A DNA stretch of 64,000 nt from Sinotaia quadrata (taxonomy: Eukaryota > Mollusca > Gastropoda > Architaenioglossa > Viviparidae). How positions within the stretch are numbered: the stretch's first letter is position 1; every line of letters starts with the position of its first letter. This document shows positions 12,701-25,634 of the stretch, piece after piece. Location of the stretch: assembly GCA_028829895.1 (NCBI GenBank), contig CM054178.1, positions 86,300,058 to 86,364,057 of the forward strand, given 5' to 3'. The notes under the pieces were generated by a model. That model saw only the letters and a list, made by a program, of their open reading frames with translations, ran no database searches and was not told the DNA's origin. The translations under genes and the position numbers were made by a program.

Positions 12701-13473
12701 CTGTTTAATATCTTTGTTTATTTATTTATTTATTTCTAAGTTTCTAATATACCTGTTTATTTATTTCTAAACATTTAATATCTCTATTTTATTTATTTCT
12801 AAACGTTTAATATATGTTTATTTATTTCTCACGTTCAATATCTGTTTATTTATATGTTATTTATTTATTTCTTAACATTTAATATCTCTGATTATTTATT
12901 TATTTATTTATTTATTTATAAACGTTTAATATCTGTTATAAAATATCTTAACAAAGGATATTATAAAACCAGTAGGTATTATCAATGTCTTTAATAAATT
13001 CTTTAAATAACTACTGCCAGTTGTGGACATCCAGGGCGGGTCCTACACTAGTGCCTAGGCACCAATTTATTTGGACGGGGAGCAAAATGCGGTGCCAGAA
13101 GTTAATTATTTTTGACGTTATTGCTAGAAAACGAATGAATAAAGGAAGTGGAGGAGCCGAAGGGCAGAAATGTCGCCCTTGAGGCAAAATACCCTTGAAC
13201 CGGATCTGCATACATCCCATAATAGTCACTATCATTACTCTGCTCTTTCTGGTCACCATTGTTCATTTTTTCGAATGTTTGTATTTGCTGTTTATAGTCT
13301 ATTTTGTGTTCATATTGTTTTCAGTAATGTCAGCCATGACTAGCGGTGTTGGGATGGGGGTAGTTGCCGTGGTGCAATCAGTTGGTCTGACAACATCTTT
13401 GGCTGCAACCGGTGGTGTAATCGGTGGCGCGACCGCACGTGCAGTGCAGTACATGACTTCTAAAGATGATTAA
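9771..13473 (+). CDS. IFI6/IFI27 (ISG12)-like protein, two exons seen
   Basis: Exons at 9771-9857 and 13325-13473. The first follows 'tttccataaag|' and ends 'actg|gtacag' in phase 1. The second follows 'ttgttttcag|' in phase 1 and ends at a TAA at 13471-13473. Joined they give 28 + 1 + 48 residues, rich in Gly, Ala, Val and Ser, with 'AGAAIGAAG', 'APIAAPCLGLT', 'MSAM' and 'VAVVQSVGLT'. This layout (Gly/Ala-rich membrane helices, the LGFT-like step, the LQSxGAxG-like motif) is that of the IFI6/IFI27 family. Its members are small hydrophobic proteins of mitochondria or the endoplasmic reticulum, induced by immune stimuli in vertebrates and also found in molluscs. Compared with the usual domain, the G-A-G-S-rich stretch between 'LGLT' and 'MSAM' is short by roughly ten or more residues. 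Either a small phase 1-1 exon in the 3.5-kb intron was missed or this copy is shortened. The N-terminus is not certain. Confidence 0.65.
10340..10402. repeat. Perfect inverted repeat (22-bp arms, 17-nt loop)
   Basis: 'ctgtcttgatgatctacact' + 'tt' at 10341-10362 is exactly mirrored at 10380-10401, and an outer A:T pair extends the stem to 23 bp. Related 'tgtcttg.tgatc' pieces recur nearby (about 10165, 10225, 10445, 10485), so the hairpin may come from inverted copying within a local repeat family. It lies in the large intron of the IFI27-like gene. Confidence 0.9.
11290..11900 (-). mobile_element. Diverged interspersed element (SINE/MITE-like), copy 1
   Basis: Collinear with 15600-16080. Shared blocks include 'gagctagtatcgggttataaaccaatg' against 'gagctagtgtcaagttatatatcaatg', 'gagacctataactctaaatc' against 'gggacctatatgtcataatc', and the 3' block of 'taatgatt.gga(g)..ccatcta' followed by A-rich 'aataaaataacaa'. 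The second copy contains a B-box-like 'gggttcgattc' on the minus strand, which hints at a tRNA-derived SINE. Strand is inferred from that. Confidence 0.5.
12460..12950. repeat. Degenerate TTTA-rich tandem array
   Basis: Variants of 'gtttaatatctctgtttatttatttatttctaaac' recur about every 30-55 bp with variable TTTA expansion. Short leucine/isoleucine-rich frames here are artefacts. The array lies in the intron of the IFI27-like gene. Confidence 0.9.
13028..13195. mobile_element. Possible DNA-transposon remnant
   Basis: A GC-richer patch with 'ccagggcgggtcctacacta', the palindrome 'gtgcctaggcac', and a 'gggcagaaatgtcgccctt' hairpin-like motif stands out from AT-rich surroundings. The style resembles ends of non-autonomous DNA elements. 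No clean terminal repeats or target duplication were found. Confidence 0.25.
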
Positions 13474-14290
13474 AGACAGTTTTGTCGTCTGCAAAATTAA
13501 CGTTGGGAGTGTACGTTCAACAGAAACATATCGAGTAAAACACTTTTCTTTTACTTATTCACAACTTGCAATGGTAGGGTAATTTTTAAATTATTATTTT
13601 ATTATTATTTTGAAAGGAGAGTTCTGTTGTCTAAAGACTGTATCGTTTAGATGTGTGAAATCTGAATGGAGGGAAAGAGAAGACGAATAGTTGAGCCTTT
13701 CTTTAATTATTCCCCTTTAACTAAGGGAGTCAGCTTGCTCTCTCAGTCCATACACTCACCACTTTCTATTCTACAAGTGTTAACGACATGTAAGTATGTT
13801 CACAAACACTTCACTTATGCTGGGAATATTTTAAACAGTCATTGAAATTTGTTAATTAACTCTAGCCCTCCAGTCGCCCCCAAATCCTCCCTTAATTGAT
13901 ATTGGTTACAAAAAGTTGATTGACAAGGCAAAATCAATTGTTATTAACTAAAATGAAATTTAATAGTTACAAAATCTAAATAAAATGTCTTGGTAAAAAT
14001 TCAATTAACAGAGATTTATTTATTATATTATCAAATACTTGTCAACCTCATGTCATATTTTGAACTATTCTCTATCCATGGTTTTTTGGAATGTTCTTCA
14101 CTTGATCTCTGACTCATCTGTTAGGTTACAATTGAATGGTAACTGAATTACACACGTCCGTTAATGGACAGGGCAGACGGATGATTCATGACGTCATCTA
14201 ATGTCCCATACTGAGGATGTAACTTTATGTAAATTAGGCAGTATATAAGAATAGTAAACCAGTCCAAATAAGGAATTGTCTACTACGATT
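13474..14290 (+). other. 3' flank of the IFI27-like gene, with possible repeat copy
   Basis: The first AATAAA after the stop codon is at 13979-13984, about 0.5 kb downstream, and could serve for polyadenylation. The block 13700-14130 weakly resembles 6540-7140. Nothing else was recognised. Confidence 0.35.
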
Positions 14291-15599
14291 AGATGCAGCT
14301 AACACGTGTGTCACTATTTCAGACAAATGAAGTTACAGACTAAGTTACAGAAGTTATAGAAGGAGTGAATGACGCAGTGATTTACTCGCGCTCATGCACT
14401 CTTAAACATATTTTAAGCATAAATATATAAATACATATATGTGCATTTAGTGTATTGCTGCAAAATATAGATATTATTATTAGTTTCTTTTGTTTTAAAT
14501 ATGAGAGAAACTCAAGACTGACATTTCTTCCCTCGACAGCTCTGAATGGTTAAACCCACTTAGCTTGTACGGCAAGTGTATATCAGCATTCATGCACTCT
14601 TGGGCTCGAAGGGGTTCTGTTTTTTTCTGCACTTTTATGTAAAAATGTAATTACTGGATAAGAACCTCTAGTGCGCTGCCTGAAAATTTGCGGGAACGCC
14701 TTTTATATACAAGATCCTGAGTCACTGTCCAGTATCTTATCTGGTTTCTCTCCCCTTGTCTTAGCATATCATCTTTATAATTGACACTAGCTACTGTTAG
14801 CTTAAAAGACTCGACCCAGTTCAGAGTTTACTGAGTGCAGGGTTTCACTGCACATGCTCCGAGAGGGTGGAAAACTCTGCCCCACCCCCAACCCCCAGTC
14901 AGAACTTTAAAATTCGTGATAGTGATAAATGTAATTATGTGGTACCGCTTGGGCTCCTGATCTACTTGAAGAAACTTTAATTTTAATTTTCGATAATTTT
15001 AGAACATAATAAGTTTATGTAGCATTCTTAATAAGTAAGCTAAAACTGATTTAGTGATAATGTATAAGTGATTATTTAATTCATTAGAAGTTAAAGGGTT
15101 AAATAGCAGAATTTGAAATGTGTATGTTCAATGAGCAATAAGTCAACAAAATAAAAACTAGAATATATTTTTTCTGTGTTGAATTAGTGGGTTGAGATAA
15201 AATTGCTTTCTGTACTGAATATAATACCACCAACAGTTATTGGACTAAGATAACATTATATTATGCTTTATAATTATATAAAACATCTGTAAGTCTATCT
15301 GTGATATAACAATTAACACAATAGCACCAGAGTGCTTTCAGAAGATGGAAGCTTCATTGGGGTAAAACGAATAGGCTGTGAATATGTGTAGTCAACCCAT
15401 GACTCGAATAAATGTAGGGGTTATAAATTATGATTTTCTTTGAACTAAGTCCGTATGCCGATGCTATATATTAAATTATGTTTAGACACTCCACGGGTTC
15501 TCAGACATTAAATGCCTTTATGAGGCATAGTTCAGAGTTGTATTATAACCTTTACCTATTAGATGTATTATAACCTTTACCTATTATCCCTAGGATGTG
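14291..15599. other. Spacer; nothing recognised
   Basis: AT-rich, non-coding in appearance. A 26-bp direct duplication ('gtattataacctttacctat' repeated at about 15540 and 15565) is the only local structure noted. Confidence 0.4.
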
Positions 15600-16080
15600 T
15601 TGCACTTGATACCTCAAAGGCACAGCTCGTAAAGAAGCCTAAATTGGTGCCTTGATTCCAGTGCGACACTCAGACTAAGCACTTGATTTGTAATTTATTC
15701 CTCAGTCCCCACACCCACCTACCACCAGAAGACTCACTTGGGAGCTAGTGTCAAGTTATATATCAATGGGTTTTTTCCTTGACTGGGACCTATATGTCAT
15801 AATCTTTTTTTTCTGTATGGATCAGCATACATGGAGTATGAATCGAACCCATTGCACCTAGGAGGCCTGTTCTTTTTTACATTCCATCTGTGCCCACCTG
15901 TAATGCCCCTACCATCCCACCACGCCCAGGGCTTTCCCAAGTCCTAGGGCTAGCCACCTCAAGTAATGATTAGGAGGTCCATCTAACTACATAAACTAAC
16001 CAATCAAAATAAAATAAAACAATGAACATAATAACAAACACAAATGTAAACCTAAAAGCCCCCTAGAACATAATAAATGT
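15600..16080 (-). mobile_element. Diverged interspersed element (SINE-like), copy 2
   Basis: Second copy of the 11290-11900 element. On the minus strand it has 'gggttcgattcatactcc', close to an RNA polymerase III B box (GGTTCGANTCC). On the plus strand it ends in A-rich sequence at about 16010-16050. These points favour a tRNA-derived SINE, but an A box was not defined and the family is not named. Confidence 0.5.
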
Positions 16081-16834
16081 ATAAATACCCATTGGAAAGG
16101 TAAAACATGTACAAAGATTTTCTAATTCTCCATCATTCTTTTTATGTTAGTCTTGCATGCTAACCGATGGATTCTATAACAGGTCATTTCTTTATACTAC
16201 CCGGGGTGTTGTAAGAATGATTTTCTTTTGTGTGAATGTTTGGTTTCATGAGTTCGGTTGTTGTTGTTGTTGTTTTGTGTGTGTGTGTGTATTTTTGTAG
16301 AAAGCTAAGGGGGTGAGGGGGGAGGTATTTCTTTGTTTTATATTACTGAGGTAAACAAGAAGCTGGCAAGTGAGGTAGATTACAGTGATTGAAAATTATA
16401 TCGTTTGAATTTTAAACTTCCACAGTTTTAGGGAGTGGTAGGAAAGACGTTACTGAAGTTTTGTGACTGTTTATTTTCCATTTTTGTTGTTTTATGATTT
16501 GATTACTTAGCTTACACACACAAAGGCACACACACTTATACACAAATGCATGCATGTCCCTATTACATTTACAATTAAAATACGTTTCGCATGAATAAAT
16601 TTTTCAGAACAGTTAGCTCGAAGATGATAAAATGATGTAGACTCAGAGATTTTATTTTCATAAAAAATCAATTTTTGTTGTTTTCTTTATTATAATTTAT
16701 TTTTAGATTATTAAATTTATATGTTATTAATAAATAGCAAGCATAAAAATCTAATGAGAAGGGACTGATTTTATCAAACTATTGAAGATATTCATGAGCT
16801 CCATTGTGTGATTGCAACTTTTGTTCATAATTAG

Positions 16835-17305
16835 ATTCTGTGATTAATTGTACATCTGTGTTGTGAGACTTCATGATTTGGTACTGTGATTAATTTTACT
16901 TCTGTATAGTAAGACTTCATAATTTGGTACTATGATTAATTTTACTTCTGTATTGTGAGGCTTCATGATTTGGTACTGTGATTAATTTTACTTCTGTATT
17001 GAGGCTTCATAATTTGGTACTGTGATTAATTTTACTTCTGTATTGTAAGACTTCATAATTTGGTACTGTGATTAATTTTACTTCTGTATTGTGAGACTTT
17101 ATGATTTGGTACTGTGATTAATTTTACTTCTGTTTTGTAAGACTTCATAATTTGGTACTATGATTAATTTTACATCTGTATTGTGAGACTTTATGATTTG
17201 GTACTGTGATTAATTTTACTTCTGTATGGTAAGACTTCATAATTTGGTACTGTGATTAATTTTACTCTGTATTGTGAGGCTGCATAATTAGACACTGTAA
17301 TTAAT
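16835..17305. repeat. Minisatellite, about 47-bp unit, roughly 10 copies
   Basis: The unit 'gtgagacttcatgatttggt' + 'actgtgattaattttacttctgtatt' repeats with scattered substitutions and small indels. Confidence 0.95.
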
Positions 17306-20300
17306 TGTATCTGTATATTTTATTATGCTGACATGTGCTCTATATGTATAAAATTGTATATGAATTGTTATAGTCCATTATGATTTTTAAAATTAATTTT
17401 CCAATGCTGTTACATAATTCAAATAATATTTGTTGGCTTAATTAATATTCTCACAACTGAAGCCTACAAGCATTTTCTGACTTTCATGGAACATATTCTA
17501 TTATTTAACGCAGTTTTGTGTCATATATTAAAATAAAAACTTTAATTGTTGTTGACGTGTTTCAAATGTGTCAATATTTTGGTTTTAATCCCAACCTCAG
17601 GTATCAGTTACATTATAATATTTTTTCTGATTTAATAAGGAGTTTTCTTCAAAGGAAGACATTGAACAAAGTTATAAAATGAAGATGAAATACCCCCACA
17701 TTAACGGTTTTAATGTGGTCGATATAGAAATGAATCTTTCCTTTGTCCCCATAAGAATGGATAGTTTTACCTCTAGTGACCAGACAGTGTGAAGTAAAAT
17801 TATTTTATATTATCAGTCAGAGTCTAGTACATTTATTTCTTTATACAAAAAAAATTGACACATGCAACTCTTAAGCCAAATACAGTCCTTGATATTTTTT
17901 TTAAATAGATCCTACAGCAATAAACGATGTACATAAAATACTTTGTTTTATTTAATGGAAGCAATTTTGTATAACATTCATTTTATTTATAACGAAACGA
18001 AATCCATAACAATCATTGTGAGTATGAAGACATCAAAATTCAAACATAAGCAATAAATAGAATAATAAGGGAAACAACAGTATCTTTAATTTCACATTTA
18101 ATTTCCCAGCAAATCCATCACCATTATAAAGTCAGTATTTTAAATAAGTGTACAAAACTAAATATTCTACACATATAAAAAGTATTTTTCAGTCTAAAAC
18201 TAGTAAAAGTAAAAAAGAAAAAATGTGTGATGAGATATTTTGAAACAAAAAAATATTGACACTGAGATAACTGTACAGTTCTCAACTATTAGTTTATAAC
18301 TATGCATGCTTTTAGACCATCTAATAACACTTCAAATACATGTTTAAATTTAAGTGTAATCAAATATAAGGGCTCTATATAACTATAATCATATGGTTCT
18401 ATAAACTATAATCATATCTATTAACATTCTTATATGTTTACATAAAAATATTTACAAAACAATCCCAGAGTTTAAATATACAATCATTTCAAAATGTGCT
18501 TATAAAATGGATGTGTTGATATAATCTGCACTGATTCATTAGAACAAATTTAACAAATAAATAAAATTTCACCTTTTCATCCCCTTAATTAATTAATTTT
18601 ATTCTACTGAAGAAACCAAAATTATTATTCTTACAGATTCTGTATATTGCAGTTTGATCAAGATTACATAAATAAGAGCAGTGTTTACTAACTATTGAAA
18701 GTGAGATGATAAACCACTGCTACTAATGCCTAGGCCAGATTAGCTCATCTGATGAATATGCATGCTACTATCATCGCAGGCACACTGGTAGACCTTTACG
18801 TTTCTGAATAGACATTCAAGGCTGACAAGTATTTTGTTATTGGGCCATAATCAAGACAGAAGTCAGATTGCCTGGAAAACTATTCTGATATTTTATAAAC
18901 AAAAAACAAAAACAAAAACAAAAAAAAAAGCAGATTTAACTTATTCTAATTTCTCAAAAAAAACATCCAACATTCACATACCATATATTTTTTTAGTTCT
19001 GGGTGTCTGCCAACCAACACCTATTTCAAAACACATGAGCCTTGTATCTATAATATTTCAGACTGCCACTGGATTTTCTATCAGTATGCTACACAAATCT
19101 CTTTGATGAATATCTTTTTAGCTTTCTATCAATATGTCAAGCAAATTTTTTGTCAAACAAATCTTTGCTGAATATCCTGTGACAGAGTCCAAAATATAGC
19201 AAACTTGACATCGAGTGACTGAATCACACCAAACATCAATACTCAGTATGGCCTGTTGACAAAGCATTTCAAAGCATAATTAAGTCAGCACAAAACATCC
19301 AAAGAAACTTTTACAAGCACCAAATATAATTAATGGAAAATGGTACTTTCTTTCTTTTAATTTAATAAATGAGCATCTTTGCTTGAAAGAATTTCCAGAT
19401 AAAAAGTAAAAGAAAAGTTTGAGAGGCCATGAATAATTATCCTTACTCTAGACTTCAGCAAAAGTAGTAAAATAAATATCTCATAGATCCGCAGTAATAG
19501 TAAATAATATTATGTTTTGCTTTGGGATTTTTTTAGCTTCCAAGAAAACTTAACAATAAAACATAAAACACAAAAATGTTTAGCAAAATATTTACATTAA
19601 GGAAATATTTACATTTACAAAAAAAAATAATTATTTAGCAAAACAATTGAAGTAAACATTCTATATCTACAGAAAAATAATGATATAACAAAATGCATGA
19701 GAGAAAACATTTTTTATCTACAGAAAAATAATGATATAACAAAATGCATGAGAGAAAACATTTTTTATCTACAGAAAATAATTAAATAAATTCTCAAAGC
19801 TAAGACTGAGGAAAAAATTTAATAAAACAAATAAAATTTTGGAGTGAAGTAAAGACTGTGTTTGTACTGCACAAGCTCTTAAATAATATTAATCTTCTGC
19901 AATTACAAAATTTTAAACATAAAATATTAAGGCGTTATATATAGTGGTTATATAAATAAAGGCACTATAATTATCACTCTAAGTTGCAAATGTGTAACAG
20001 TGATGATATTGTTAATAGTATGCATCATATGAAATTTTGTAAACATTAAAACTCAGATTTTAATTAGTACAAAAATGTCAAAAACAAACTGTCCAATTAT
20101 TACTTTGAAATCAAAATGAAAAACTGAGCATTATGCAGTATAGGTCACAACAAAGTGTAGAAGAAAGTTCTGCAAATATGCTATATGCCACTGCACTTCA
20201 TCAAAATGAGAAAATTTTAATAAATGAAAATGTTTAGTGGTCACAAGATTAGCAAGTAGATCTATGCTAAGAAGCACTCAGAGCTATTTAATATCAGCAT

Positions 20301-20334
20301 TGGGTTTATTCTGAGTGGTGTTGTAATAACAAGC
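17306..20334. other. AT-rich stretch without recognised features
   Basis: No exon, RNA gene or transposon recognised. A 62-bp block ('tctacagaaaaataatgata...gagaaaacattttttatctac') is tandemly repeated at about 19665-19780. The sequence is fairly free of tandem repeats otherwise. It could include a long 3' UTR of the minus-strand RD3-like gene, but that is a guess. Confidence 0.35.
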
Positions 20335-20940
20335 ATCAAGCATTATGTTTACTTTGAGTGATGTAATAATAAGCATTATGTTTACTTTGAGTGATGTAAT
20401 AACAAGCATTATGTTTACTTTGAGTGATGAAATAACAAGCATTATGTTTACTTTGAGTGATGTAATAACAAGCATTATGTTTACTTTGAGTGATATAATA
20501 ACAAGCATTATGTTTACTTTGAGTGATGTAATAACAAGCATTATGTTTACTTTGAGTAATGTAATAACAAGCATTATGTTTACTTTGAGTGATGTAGTAA
20601 TCAGCACTCTGTTTACTTAGTGATGTAATATCAAGCACTATACATATTCTGAGCAATTTTGTATTAACAAGCATGTATGTTTACCCTGAACTATGATGTA
20701 ATTACAAACACTATCTACTCTGAGTAATGTAATAAAAGTACTGTCTACTCTGAGTGATGTAATAAAAAGCACTATTTACTATGAGCAATGCTTTAACAAG
20801 CACTATGATCACTCTGAGTAGTGTAATAACAAGCATTATTTACTCTGAGTAATGCTTTAACAACACGCACTTTGAGTGATATAATTAACAAGCATTATTT
20901 ACTCTGAGTGATATCAAAATAACAAGCACTATGTTTAACT
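20335..20940. repeat. 33-bp minisatellite with decaying tail
   Basis: About 8 tight copies of 'cattatgtttactttgagtg' + 'atgtaataacaag' run from 20341 to about 20604. Degenerate units ('ctctgagtgatgtaataacaagcac') follow to about 20940, and a few outliers occur at 21490-21590. The period is divisible by 3, so open frames repeat in three frames. They are not genes. Confidence 0.95.
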
Positions 20941-20943
20941 CTT

Positions 20944-21020
20944 CAGCCAAGTTTAGGCAAATTATGGCCTGCAGGTTGCATGCAGCTCACCATCTGTGGT
21001 GGTGGGGCCTACAAGCTAAT
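20944..21020 (+). mobile_element. hAT-like terminal sequence, degraded
   Basis: 'caagtttaggcaaattatgg' followed by 'cctgcaggttgcatgcagct' resembles the 'GGGCAAACTATGGCCCGCAGGCCGCATGCGGCCC' class of hAT element ends. No matching far end or target duplication was identified. Confidence 0.35.
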
Positions 21021-22180
21021 GAAATCAAATTAACTAATATCAACAAAATATTTGTTAAGTAAGAGGAATAAGACCAGAGCTAAAATAACAAAATTTCACA
21101 GGAGTACATACAATTTTAATGCAATGCAAAAATATACTTATTCCATCTGCTATTCTTCATTCCTGTGTTGTCCACCTTTTATAATCAACTACTCTTGGTC
21201 AACTTTGAATAATGTCACTCTTGTATCGCAACACTAGTGTGAATCATGGAATCACTGTTTTGAACACTATGTGCATGGCTTGATGGCTACTAAACAACCA
21301 AACATGAATCCATCATTTCATATGAATCATGAATCAGTGGCACTGCATGAAACTACTGAGCAATGGTGAACATTATTTATTCTCTGTCACTCAAAAAAGA
21401 AATCATAGAATTCTTTCCTCTACATTTAACAGTCAGAATCATCATTCCTTCTTATCTAGAGAGTCATTTTACAATGAGCTATAGTAAAGTTGTATTATCA
21501 AGCAGTGAGCGATATACTAACAAGCATTGTTTACAGTGAGCAATGTAATAATAAACACTTTTTATTCTGAGTGATATGGTGACATTAAACACTATGCCAA
21601 TGAGTAAGCAAATTAGTAAATCAGTCAAAAGCAGTGTACAAAAGTATTTTTAAAATTGCAAAAAACAAAAATAAACTTAAATATTATCATTAACTGTAAA
21701 ATAAATCTAGTACTTTATTTTAAATGCATTAGTTATCAGTATTGTTTATTTACAATCTGCTATTATTACTTGCTATTTGTCAGCAATAGTTTTATTGCAA
21801 TATGAACATTTTTAAAAAAGGATACATAAAACTTACAACAACAACAAAAAATAGAACAGTTCTTATGACCACCAAATTCAAATATGCCAATACATATGCA
21901 TATACAATGACCAAGGTATACTCCCAAATTATTGTTACTGTTGCCTTTCCACCCATAAAGAGAAACAAAATTTAAATGCACAAGATTAGCTGAATGGAAA
22001 TCACACATATCATACACACTATAATCATTTTATGTAAATGCAATACTCAGACATGAGAAATGTTCATGTCTTGAACACATTAAGAGTTTCTCATTGGATC
22101 ATCCACAAACCAACAAAATGTGATTTGGTACAGGGAAGAGATATCACAGCTGCACATTAAATTCCAGACTAATTCTTTTT
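21021..22180 (-). other. Probable 3' UTR region of the RD3-like gene
   Basis: The minus strand has an AATAAA signal at 21796-21791, about 390 bp after the RD3-like stop codon. A transcript ending near 21770 would fit. No other gene was recognised in this stretch. Confidence 0.4.
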
Positions 22181-25100
22181 CTAGGCTGAATAACTCTGCT
22201 CTTCATTTACATGTCTGACAACATTTTCTGAATAAACAGAAAATTCTGGAACACTGTATGCTCTAGTATTTCGGAGTTCTGTCTCCCCTTCTTTTTCAAT
22301 GTCTATATGGTGAGATGGTGCAACACGGGAAGGTGGTTTGAAGCGAAGATTAGTGAGACTCTGTGCTCGCCGTGTCACCCAATCAGATATGGTTTGCTCC
22401 CGTGGTCGGCGTTCTATTACCTGCAGTACAAATATTAGAAACAATTAATTCAATGCATCTTGACAAACCCACAAAACAGCCATTTTATTTCTAGGAAATG
22501 AAGTAAAGAAATCAATGAAAATTTAAGAAATTTGAAACAAATAATTAGCTGTAAATTGGTTATGTTATATGAACAACTTAAAGATTATATTTTTAATACA
22601 ATGATACAAATAGAGTAAAATAATAATGTCATAGTTATTTAAAGAGCAGAATTATTCATTTCATTTGTTCTATAAATAACTAAGTTTATGTTTACAGAAA
22701 AAAATATATAAGGAATGGTCCAGGTTTTCCAACTGTCCAATAAAAAAACTCAGTACTCCCACAACTAAATTTCCTGGTGGGCAACAAAAGGCAAGTAATC
22801 AAATAACCACTAAATTATCACATGCAATTCCTGCAAGTAATACTGTAAGGAAAGTAAATTATCTCATGCAATTTCTGCAAGTAATACTGTAAGGAAGGGC
22901 ACTGACAACAAAAAAAGAAATGTTTTAATTAGCATACTAATAAGCTTACAGGTTTCAAGCAAACATGAAAGGGACACAACTGTTATGCTATGATTTCTTT
23001 TTCTATGACATTTCATCATCTTCAATATTATTATTGTTGTTGTCATCTTTCCATCCAAAAGAATACTTATTAACATTTGTTTGTTTTGTTTTCAAGTTAT
23101 TCAGTATTTGTTTTTTATGGCTCTCAGTTGATAACAAAAGAATACCCTCACAGATAAATATATATATGATTTTTTAAACGTTTTCTACAATTCTGCAATG
23201 TGCACGGAAACCACGAAAAGTAATATATTTCATAATGTTTAGAAGTCCAAAAGGTAATATACTATTGAATGATAGGAATTAACAAGGGAAAAAAATATGT
23301 TTCAGAATGTAAACCATAAAGCGTTAATATATTGCATAATAATATATTTCATAACTTACAAAAGTACAAAAGGGATTATAATATTCTTTAAAAAATATAG
23401 AAACAAGGAACAAAAATATACTTCAGAATATAAGTCACAAAATGTACCATAATATATCATACACAGTAATATGTTTAATTAAGAAAAGAAGAGAGATGAA
23501 TTAAGAATTAAGAATAAAATATAATTAAGAGTAATCAAACCAGTGCCCACTTAAGGCACACTTGAATGGTGTCCCTGAACACAGCAATGTCCCTAGTAAA
23601 CAAACTAAAAAGAACACTTGAACAAAAATCTAACTTGTAAAATATACAGTCATTAATAAATCAAAACAGAGTGCATAACTATTTATAGATTTTTTCATCA
23701 CCATGGAATAATTGTGCACATACATGCATGCACAATTGCACATCTCAATACAAATTCCTACTAAAAGTTCTGTTGTTGTGTTTAATTTTTTTTTTTAAGT
23801 TTCATGTATCTTGTCCAAAATAATAAAAAAAATATAATGATATATACTCATTTATTTATGCTTAATTATCTTTTGTGTGAAAGTGTTGTATCCTTCACAT
23901 TTACTTCCTCATTGTAACTGACCTTTTAATTTCCAACCCTAACAATGGACATCATATCTACAAGTAAATAATGATGCTTTTAATTAAAACTTCAACATTT
24001 TTTGACTAAAATACCAGGTCCTCAATACAAGTGATACACAAAGTTTAATATTTTACTGTAAGTTTTGTGAAAACAAATTATATAAAAGCATACACAAAAA
24101 TCAAGCATGAATCCTACAACCTGAGTGTGCAGGTAAATATGCATTCAAAATGAAGTAATTTAATAAAAATACCATCTTTCTTCATTTTTTTTTTTACCGT
24201 GATAATGCAGCCACGAAATATTCGTGCAACCTCTTGAACTGGAGGTTCCCTAGTTATGGCTGCATGGAACATAGAAATCACCTGATCATATTCTTTGGCC
24301 TTGACCTGAAACAAAATAAAATACATTATATATAAGTGTTTATTTTGCTCTCATTTATTTTCCATTTTCTAACATCTTCTCATTTATTTTTCATTTTCTA
24401 ACATCCTCCCCACACTAGTTTAAATATGCCACATGTAACACATAATATAGTATTTTGAATCCAATTTATTGAATTTTTAGAATGCATATCTAGGGAATCC
24501 AAGACATATTAGAATGATTAACATTTATAACAAGCATCAAAATGAAAAGGACAAGTAATATAGTATACTTATCATCCAATCAAACTCAAAACCAGGAATA
24601 TCAATTCTCATTCTGGAGAGGTGAAACTTCTGGCAGAAAACAAGAACCAGTCTGTTTCACAGGTAAATTAAAATCTCCTAACAAAGTATAAAACGTGTGT
24701 TAAATTAACACTTTATTAAAATATATTACCTCCAACTGACCTAGACAAAAAATAGTCAGATAATGGGTATATGTAATATGTTAATGTCCAAGACTGGTGC
24801 AACTCTATTACTTCTGTTGCCAAGTTACAGAACATAAAAATTATGAGCAAACAGAAACATCTAACATTTAATATGAAAGAAAACACTAGCCTTACAGTTA
24901 CATATAAAAAAGGTCAAATCACTTACATTTGTATATATAAACTTAAGAGTCATTTCAAAGTGTGTGAGTTGTGTGTGTGTGTGTGTGTGTATGTATCTAT
25001 GCCTGTAAAAATATATAAGCGTGCATTTGGCTTATATAAAAAATAAACATGTATATATATGTTTTTATTTATATGTTTTCAGCAGCTGATATTGAGATAA

Positions 25101-25593
25101 TTAAATAGACTGTGTCTATCAATTTACTGAGATAATTAAATAGGCTGTCTATCATTTTATCAAGATAAATAAATAGGCTGTCTATCATTGCATCAAGACA
25201 GTTAAATAGACTGTGTCTATCATTGTATGAAGATAAATGGGCTCTGTCTATCATTGTATTAAGATAATTAAACAGACTGTCTATTATTGTATTGGATAAT
25301 TAAACAGACTGTCTATTAATATTATTGTATCAAGATAATTAAATAGACTGTCTATCACTGTATCAAGATAAATAAATAGGCTGTGTCTATTATTGTATCA
25401 AGATAAAAAGACTGCTAAATATAATCTATGTATATAAAACATAATATGTCTTCTATCCACTAGTATAGGCATTGGTATTACACTATTTTTTTTTGGTTAG
25501 ATGTTAAGTGCATGTTGTCATCTGTATGGGGGAATACTTGACTGACAACTGAGGGGTGCATGCTGAGTTTAAGTGTATTTACCAAATCTAACT

Positions 25594-25634
<41 letters not shown>

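Noticed and set aside
13195..13324. Hydrophobic N-terminal extension of the last IFI27-like exon
   Set aside because: It lies before a good 'ttgttttcag' acceptor whose phase matches the upstream donor, so it is intron sequence.
20284..20674. Repetitive open frames in three frames
   Set aside because: Produced by the 33-bp minisatellite; there is no start context, splice sites or family match.
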